Shown here: in pieces, positions 59,407 to 64,000 of the stretch | How positions within the stretch are numbered: position 1 is the first letter of the stretch | How the letters are laid out: the number at the start of each line of letters is the position of its first letter | Source of the DNA: an uncultured Vibrio sp. | GTDB lineage: Bacteria; Pseudomonadota; Gammaproteobacteria; Enterobacterales; Vibrionaceae | Length of the DNA: 64,000 nucleotides | Reading direction: 5' to 3' | Assembly (NCBI RefSeq): GCF_947488985.1 | Contig: NZ_CANLBV010000012.1 | Span: forward strand, 1 to 64,000 | Made by a program: the position numbers and the translations under genes | The notes under the pieces: generated by a model | What the model saw: the letters and a program-made list of their open reading frames with translations, nothing else | What the model was told of the DNA's origin: nothing | Databases searched by the model: none

Positions 59407-59640
59407 TTTTTTTAGCCCGCAAGCCTTCTTTTCGAAACATAAACCTGCATTAAACCCACTTTTCAAATCCTACTCCCTTAACAGCAAACAACACACCTAA
59501 AAAGTGACAACTGAATTTAACCTGCGCAAAAAATATGCGATCGGCTGTAAGTTTTTCTCAGCTCCTCCTGTCTATTTAATTTACTACACTCAATGAATGA
59601 CCAATAAGCCATTCATCTATAGGATAGATAAGGACATTTG

Positions 59641-60228
59641 ATGGGCACCGTCGAGAGCATTCAAACATGGTTAAATTCAGGGGAGGAGTCGCTGCTATGG
59701 CTGATGCTTGGCATTATCGCGCTTTCTTACCTGCTTGAAGATCTGGCCATCGTTACGGCCGCAGGTTTAGCAACTCAAGGGCTCATCCCACCCCAATATG
59801 CGTTACTTGCAATTTTCATTGGCATTGCCACTGGAGATCTTGGCCTTTATTACCTAGGTAAATCAGGGCGTTATTTCAGAGGTGTTCGTTACAAAGCCCT
59901 CACCAACCGATACTTTCGAGCGCTTCGCACCAAATTACGTCAAAACGCATTCAGCAGTCTTTTTGTCATCCGCTTTATACCGGGGCTTCGTAGCGTTGGT
60001 TTTACCTTAAGTGGTTTTTTCTCCATACCACTGCCTACTTTCCTGTTTGCCGTTATTAGCGCGACAGCGATCTGGACTGGCGTTGTCTTCTCTACCATCT
60101 ACTATTTAGGAACATCAGCCTGGCTGCAAGCCTCTGAATATCAATGGATCGTCATCCCATGTGCCATCGCTTTGCTGCTAGTCGGAAATCGATTAATGAA
60201 TAGAACCTACTCTAGAGGATTATCATGA
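59641..60228 (+). CDS. DedA-family membrane protein
   Basis: Polytopic protein of the DedA family (VTT/SNARE-associated fold), 195 residues from ATG 59641 (AAGGA site 6 nt upstream). Hallmarks: EDLAIVTAAGLATQG near the first re-entrant loop, GIATGDLGLYYLGKSG, and FVIRFIPGLRSVGFTLSGFFSIPLPTFL, matching the R-x-x-P-x-x-R pattern of DedA (RFIPGLR). Known members aid flipping of undecaprenyl phosphate or phospholipids and need proton motive force. First gene of a packed six-gene run; its stop overlaps the next start (ATGA). Confidence 0.88.
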   Translation: MGTVESIQTWLNSGEESLLWLMLGIIALSYLLEDLAIVTAAGLATQGLIPPQYALLAIFIGIATGDLGLYYLGKSGRYFRGVRYKALTNRYFRALRTKLRQNAFSSLFVIRFIPGLRSVGFTLSGFFSIPLPTFLFAVISATAIWTGVVFSTIYYLGTSAWLQASEYQWIVIPCAIALLLVGNRLMNRTYSRGLS

Positions 60229-61358
60229 GTTCACCGCCAGATATTCACATCATTCCAGCACATCAAATTAATGCCGGCATGCCCCTGCTTGAAAAAGATA
60301 CCGTGCGCAGTGTCTCTCCTTATGAGTTTCTTCCGACGTGGTTCTTCTACACTCCAGTCGTCATTCAAAGCCTAATGCAAGGGTTACGGCACTTTGACTG
60401 GGCGCTGCCGCTCATCGCCAACCCGAGCATTAAACTCAGTGGCATGGTCGGTGAATCGAAACACGAAATACTGAGCCTTGCTGGATCGTCGAGCAAGCGT
60501 TGGATCTCTCCATTTATCACTCTAACCAAAACCGATCTCAGCAGTAAGAAACAAGCTGAAGATGCGCGTAGTGCACTCATCCAATCAGATCTTGATTTCC
60601 CTATCGTCGCGAAACCGGATCTTGGTTGCCGAGGTGTTGGGGTAAAGCTGATCAACAACCAAGATCAACTTGAGCAATATATTGACTCTTTCCCAAATAA
60701 TGCTCGATTTCTTCTGCAAGAAAAAGCGCCTTATCAAGCCGAGGCTGGCGTTTTTTATGTTCGTTACCCGAATAGCAAACAAGGCGAGATCATCTCGATC
60801 ACCCTCAAATATTCGCCAATGGTGACGGGGGATGGAACCTCGACACTCAAGCAGTTAATTGAAAACAACCCACGTGCAGGGCAGCTCAGTCACCTGTATC
60901 TGCCAAGACATGAAGATAAATTGGATCGAGTGCTCGCAGAGGGCGAAGAGTTTCAACTGGCGTTCGCAGGTAGCCATAGCCGTGGCTGTATCTTCCGAGA
61001 TGGCAATCAATACATCACTCCAGCTTTAACCGAGCGTTTAGATGAAATATTCGACGACTTCGATGACTTCCATTTTGGCCGACTCGACGTCAAGTTTAAA
61101 GACATGCCCAGCCTAATGAGAGGTGAGGATTTCACTATCCTTGAGGTCAATGGTGCAAGCAGTGAAGCCGGGCACATCTGGGATCGCAACACACCACTGC
61201 GAGAGATATTTTCTACGCTACTTCTCCAATACCGTATTCTTTTTGATATTGGCGCTCAACAGAAACAAAGAGGTCACCGACCTCCTTCTTTTAAGAGCTT
61301 ATTTAACGCGTGGCAAGAAGAGCGACGTCTTGTTCAACAGTATCCGACCACCGATTAA
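60225..61358 (+). CDS. ATP-grasp ligase with cyanophycin-synthetase-like motif
   Basis: A 377-residue ATP-grasp enzyme (residues about 120-340). Marks: FPIVAKPDLGCRGVGVKLI (ATP phosphate loop and lysine), FLLQEKAPYQAEAGVFYVRYP, a TGDGTSTLKQLIE motif like that of cyanophycin synthetase and related peptide ligases, and FTILEVNGASSEAGHIWD (metal-binding Glu/Asn). The N-terminal about 110 residues contain no known fold I can name. A D-Ala-D-Ala ligase label is possible in databases but not supported by a D-Ala motif. Likely forms an amide or peptide bond between a carboxylate and an amine; substrates unknown. Starts in the DedA stop (ATGA). Confidence 0.75.
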   Translation: MSSPPDIHIIPAHQINAGMPLLEKDTVRSVSPYEFLPTWFFYTPVVIQSLMQGLRHFDWALPLIANPSIKLSGMVGESKHEILSLAGSSSKRWISPFITLTKTDLSSKKQAEDARSALIQSDLDFPIVAKPDLGCRGVGVKLINNQDQLEQYIDSFPNNARFLLQEKAPYQAEAGVFYVRYPNSKQGEIISITLKYSPMVTGDGTSTLKQLIENNPRAGQLSHLYLPRHEDKLDRVLAEGEEFQLAFAGSHSRGCIFRDGNQYITPALTERLDEIFDDFDDFHFGRLDVKFKDMPSLMRGEDFTILEVNGASSEAGHIWDRNTPLREIFSTLLLQYRILFDIGAQQKQRGHRPPSFKSLFNAWQEERRLVQQYPTTD

Positions 61359-61377
61359 CTTTGTACGAGGATCATGA

Positions 61378-61920
61378 ATGAACCCCATAGTCCAACCGAG
61401 CGCCCTCACGTCTTTCTCTCCGAGTATCAAGGGAGCGGTAGAGATATTGAATCAGGGTTTAGAGTTTCTATTAGCAATTTCTGACAGCGACTACCTAACA
61501 CGAGCGAAGCCGCACGTCACAAGCTCTATTGGTGAGCATACTCGTCATACGCTCGATCTGTTTCACGCCTTAATTTTAAAAGAGAATGCGACCGTTGATT
61601 ACAACACCCGTCGTCGTGGTCACCCAGTCGAATACAACCGCTCTATTGCCGTCAAAGAGATCCACTATGTGATCAATTGGCTTGAACGATTAGAACGGCA
61701 GGATCTCGAAACGCCCATCATGATCCAAACTGAGGTGTCGATGGATGCACAAGTTTTTGCAAGCCTACCTTCAACGCTAGAAAGAGAGGTCACGTTTGCG
61801 GCTCTGCATGCCAATCACCACTATGCGATGATCAAGGTGATCACCACCTTCCAAGATATCGAGACCTGTCATACCTTTGGTTACGCCCCTAACACCAACA
61901 GCTACCTGAGGGAGCAATAA
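61378..61920 (+). CDS. DinB-like four-helix-bundle protein
   Basis: 180-residue DinB-fold protein. The metal triad candidates are H54 in SSIGEHTRHTLDLFHALI (with H57 nearby) and H144/H148 in FAALHANHHYAMIKV (H-x-x-x-H). Members of the fold include thiol transferases (bacillithiol, mycothiol) and the sulfur-enzyme EgtB; here the central GHPVEYNRSIAVKEIHYVINWLERL segment is not diagnostic. No membrane helix. Ribosome site AGGATC; 19 nt after the ATP-grasp gene and 2 nt before the next. Confidence 0.75.
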   Translation: MNPIVQPSALTSFSPSIKGAVEILNQGLEFLLAISDSDYLTRAKPHVTSSIGEHTRHTLDLFHALILKENATVDYNTRRRGHPVEYNRSIAVKEIHYVINWLERLERQDLETPIMIQTEVSMDAQVFASLPSTLEREVTFAALHANHHYAMIKVITTFQDIETCHTFGYAPNTNSYLREQ

Positions 61921-61922
61921 TC

Positions 61923-62672
61923 ATGTGTTCAGTATCTTGGCTACTTGAAGAAAATGGCTATCAGGTCTTTTTTAATCGTGACGAACAAAAGACCCGAGCA
62001 TTGGCAATGCCACCGAAGCAATATCGAGTCAATGGTGTCGATATCATCATGCCACTCGACCCAACTGGCGGTGGTAGCTGGATAAGTATTAACGAGTTCG
62101 GGCTTTCCTTATGCTTACTCAATAACTATCAAGGCATTGTTCCAGTCGGTCCTTTGGTCAGCCGTGGTTTGTTACTTAAGAACCTATCCGCGAGTCGCAA
62201 TATCCGTCAGCTTTCAGAGGCGTTCCACAAGCTCGACCTAAACGCGTTTGCTCCATTTACCTTATTGGCTTTTGCGCCTAACTTAACCCAACACAAAGGG
62301 CTGGTTATCGCTTATATGTGGGATGGCATTCAACAAAAAATAGTCGACACCGATTCTCCACTGTTCTCATCTGGTGTTGATTTAGAGCGAGTGCAAGCCT
62401 ATCGACAAGCAAAGTACGACCAGCTTATGGCGGTGGGTAAAAATCAACAAAACTTACTCAAGTTCCACTCTCACCACCACAATGAGCAACCCCATTTAGC
62501 AACCTGTATGCATCGTGAAGACGCGCACACAGTGAGCTTTACACACTTACGTAATCGACAAGGCCAAGCCTCTATGTTTTATGCACCCGGCTCACCTTGC
62601 GAACCAATAAACCCATGCCAAATAAATCAGCAGTGCTTTACCTTCGATTTGTCACCCGCAATCAATCTATAG
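61923..62672 (+). CDS. NRDE/TANGO2-family protein
   Basis: 249-residue protein with the TANGO2/NRDE signature: N-terminal MCSVSWLL with Cys2, then FFNRDEQ (18-21) and MPLDPTGGGSWISINEFGLSLCLLNNY. The family has an Ntn-hydrolase-like beta-sandwich with Cys2 as the candidate nucleophile; human TANGO2 affects lipid metabolism and is implicated in heme handling, while bacterial roles are unknown. A His-rich patch (HSHHHNEQPH, about 181-190) is present. Two nt after the DinB-like gene. Confidence 0.85.
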   Translation: MCSVSWLLEENGYQVFFNRDEQKTRALAMPPKQYRVNGVDIIMPLDPTGGGSWISINEFGLSLCLLNNYQGIVPVGPLVSRGLLLKNLSASRNIRQLSEAFHKLDLNAFAPFTLLAFAPNLTQHKGLVIAYMWDGIQQKIVDTDSPLFSSGVDLERVQAYRQAKYDQLMAVGKNQQNLLKFHSHHHNEQPHLATCMHREDAHTVSFTHLRNRQGQASMFYAPGSPCEPINPCQINQQCFTFDLSPAINL

Positions 62673-62684
62673 ATGGAGTCCATC

Positions 62685-63122
62685 ATGAGAAAACTAATCA
62701 CCATGGTCATGCTACTTGTTAGTCCGTACGTATTTGCTGCCGATGAAACCTATACCGGCTTCTTTAGCAGTAAGGCACTCGATGGCTATGATACCGTCGC
62801 ATACTTCACTTCAGGAAAGCCAGTTGAAGGGAGCAAGAAATTCAGCACTGAGTACAAAGGCGCGGACTGGTATTTTTCTTCTGAAAAGAATCTGACTTTA
62901 TTTGTTAATAATCCTGAAAAATATGCCCCTCAATATGGGGGCTATTGCGCTTGGGCAGTATCCGCGAAGAGTGACTTTGCTCCGGGTGACCCACATCAAT
63001 GGACAATTGTTGATAACAAGCTTTACCTCAACTACAACCAAGAGATTAAGCAGCGTTGGGATCAAGACCAAGCACTGCATATTCAGCAAGCCGATAAAGC
63101 TTGGCCGAAACTTATCAAATAA
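62685..63122 (+). CDS. Secreted YHS-domain protein
   Basis: 145-residue protein from ATG 62685 (GGAG site 6 nt upstream; an in-frame ATG at 62673 has none). Signal peptide (MRKLITMVMLLVSPYVFA, cut near ADE), then a YHS domain: LDGYDTVAYFTSGKPVEG, YKGADWYFSSEKNLTLFVNNPEKYAPQYGGYCAWAVS (Cys88 of the YHS metal site) and the short GDPHQWTIVDNKLYLNYN. YHS domains bind metals in copper and other enzymes. Twelve nt after the NRDE gene. Confidence 0.85.
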   Translation: MRKLITMVMLLVSPYVFAADETYTGFFSSKALDGYDTVAYFTSGKPVEGSKKFSTEYKGADWYFSSEKNLTLFVNNPEKYAPQYGGYCAWAVSAKSDFAPGDPHQWTIVDNKLYLNYNQEIKQRWDQDQALHIQQADKAWPKLIK

Positions 63123-63134
63123 GGTAGCTTCATT

Positions 63135-64000
63135 ATGATTGATAGCCCTTTTCGTTTACCACGTTACACGCCTTTTGGTTTAGGTGAGTCTGTTGTCGAG
63201 TGGGCAACTGGACTATCTAAGCTAGACCGGCTCTATCAAGATCGACAAAACGAGTTGTCTAGCTTCGAATTCATGAATTACACCCTGTCAGCACTCAATA
63301 TCGACTACTCGGTTGCATCGGGAAGCACAGAAAACATCCCGGAAGAAGGTCCTATCGTGATTGTGGCGAACCACCCACTTGGCGCCATTGAAGGTGTGAT
63401 CCTTGCTGATCTCATAGGATCGGTAAGAAAGGATGTCAAGGTATTAGCGAATGAATTACTCAAACGACTACCTGAACTGGATGATCTTTTCATCGGTGTT
63501 GATGTCTTTAATAGTAAAGAATCGAAACGCACCAATGCAAAAGCTATTCGCGACGCCAATCGTCATTTAGCTGATGGCGGTCTATTGATCGTGTTCCCTG
63601 CAGGTGAAGTATCGAGCTACAGTAAAGGGGCAAAAACACTGACAGACATCGAGTGGAGCAAGTCGGTTGCTAAGTTTGTAAAGCGTCACCAAGCCACCAC
63701 CGTGCCTATCTTTATCAATGGTAAAAACAGTGAGCTTTTCTACCAAGCGGGTCGTGTTCATCCACTGTTGAGAACCGCATTACTCGGTCGTGAGCTGCTT
63801 AATAAACAGGCGACGACCATCTCTATCTCGATTGGCTCATCGATTCCGTATTCAGAAATAAAATCGTTCGAACAAGAGATGGATATCGTCAACTACCTAC
63901 GACTCAATACCTATCTAATGAGTCAACAAGATAGCCCGATAATCCACGCCCCCTCTTTTGACACCCAAGTGATTGCGTCTATTCCTGCTGAAGTGCTAGC
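63135..64000 (+). CDS. Lysophospholipid-acyltransferase-like protein (OlsA/hemolysin type), partial at window edge
   Basis: 288 codons and two bases are visible with no stop before the window edge. The protein starts MIDSPFRLPRYTPFG and has the PlsC-like motifs NHPLGAIEG (H80 with Glu86 in place of Asp) and FPAGEVSS, the form seen in the OlsA/putative-hemolysin branch that includes bifunctional ornithine-lipid synthases (OlsF type, acyltransferase plus GNAT part). Whether a second domain follows cannot be seen. It begins 12 nt after the YHS gene, so it ends the run of six. The likely substrate is a lyso-lipid. Confidence 0.75.
   Translation, partial: MIDSPFRLPRYTPFGLGESVVEWATGLSKLDRLYQDRQNELSSFEFMNYTLSALNIDYSVASGSTENIPEEGPIVIVANHPLGAIEGVILADLIGSVRKDVKVLANELLKRLPELDDLFIGVDVFNSKESKRTNAKAIRDANRHLADGGLLIVFPAGEVSSYSKGAKTLTDIEWSKSVAKFVKRHQATTVPIFINGKNSELFYQAGRVHPLLRTALLGRELLNKQATTISISIGSSIPYSEIKSFEQEMDIVNYLRLNTYLMSQQDSPIIHAPSFDTQVIASIPAEVL

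Overview
The window is chromosomal DNA of a gamma-proteobacterium of the family Vibrionaceae, most likely the genus Vibrio. The reasons are the gene content and order (lptFG / pepA-holC-valS; pyrBI-ridA; mlaFEDCB-ibaG-murA facing yrbG-kdsDC-lptCAB-rpoN-hpf-ptsN-rapZ-ptsO-mgtE; mpl-fbp-tamBA-msrA-ytfKJ; zrg zinc genes; cysDN-(SLC13)-cysC; cpdB), the protein lengths, and an IS4-type transposase start of the kind common in Vibrio. I cannot place the species from sequence alone. Coding density is high, and almost every gene belongs to a recognised conserved family.

Layout. 1-261: edge of an IS4-family insertion sequence lodged just after the lptF-lptG operon, apparently inside its terminator. 262-7.8 kb: LPS export permeases lptFG, divergent from pepA-holC-valS. 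7.9-10.3 kb: a small accessory patch with a Fur-box-controlled duplicated DUF2061 membrane protein, a GNAT acetyltransferase, a stand-alone GH2 sugar-binding-fold protein, and rraB. 10.8-15.5 kb: arginine and pyrimidine block, with arginine deiminase arcA, ornithine carbamoyltransferase argF, and pyrBI preceded by a 44-codon leader peptide plus attenuator, then ridA. 15.6-30.6 kb: plsC and the leftward mla-ibaG-murA operon, back to back with the rightward kds/lpt/rpoN/nitrogen-PTS/mgtE run. 30.7-39.7 kb: pmbA, darP, the TPP-riboswitch-controlled thiBPQ operon, ubiX, mpl and fbp. 39.8-47.2 kb: tamAB translocation module, msrA, ytfK, ytfJ. 47.2-51 kb: zinc-responsive zrg locus behind a very strong Zur palindrome, followed by a 34-codon membrane microprotein that automated calling would miss. 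51-57 kb: a TIGR03899-type protein and the sulfate assimilation operon cysD-cysN-SLC13-cysC. 57.3-59.4 kb: lipoprotein cpdB. 59.6-64 kb (cut by the window edge): a tightly packed six-gene operon of DedA, ATP-grasp ligase, DinB-like, NRDE/TANGO2, YHS and lysophospholipid-acyltransferase-like proteins.

Theme. Much of the window builds the cell envelope: LPS transport (lptA, B, C, F, G), Kdo synthesis (kdsC, D), phospholipid retrograde transport (mla), peptidoglycan precursors and recycling (murA, mpl), phospholipid synthesis (plsC) and beta-barrel assembly (tamAB). Metabolite- or metal-sensing regulation is visible at several points: the TPP riboswitch, the pyrimidine attenuator, the Zur operator, the Fur-like box and weak ARG-box candidates.

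The best candidate for an undescribed system is the terminal six-gene operon (59641-64000+). Its parts (lipid transport-like DedA, an ATP-grasp ligase with a cyanophycin-synthetase-like motif, a His-triad DinB fold, NRDE, a secreted YHS protein, an OlsA/hemolysin-type acyltransferase) suggest synthesis and export of a modified lipid or conjugate, but this is inference. Other points worth checking are the Zur palindrome and repeat-rich zrgA, the Fur-linked DUF2061 protein, and the IS insertion in the lptFG terminator.
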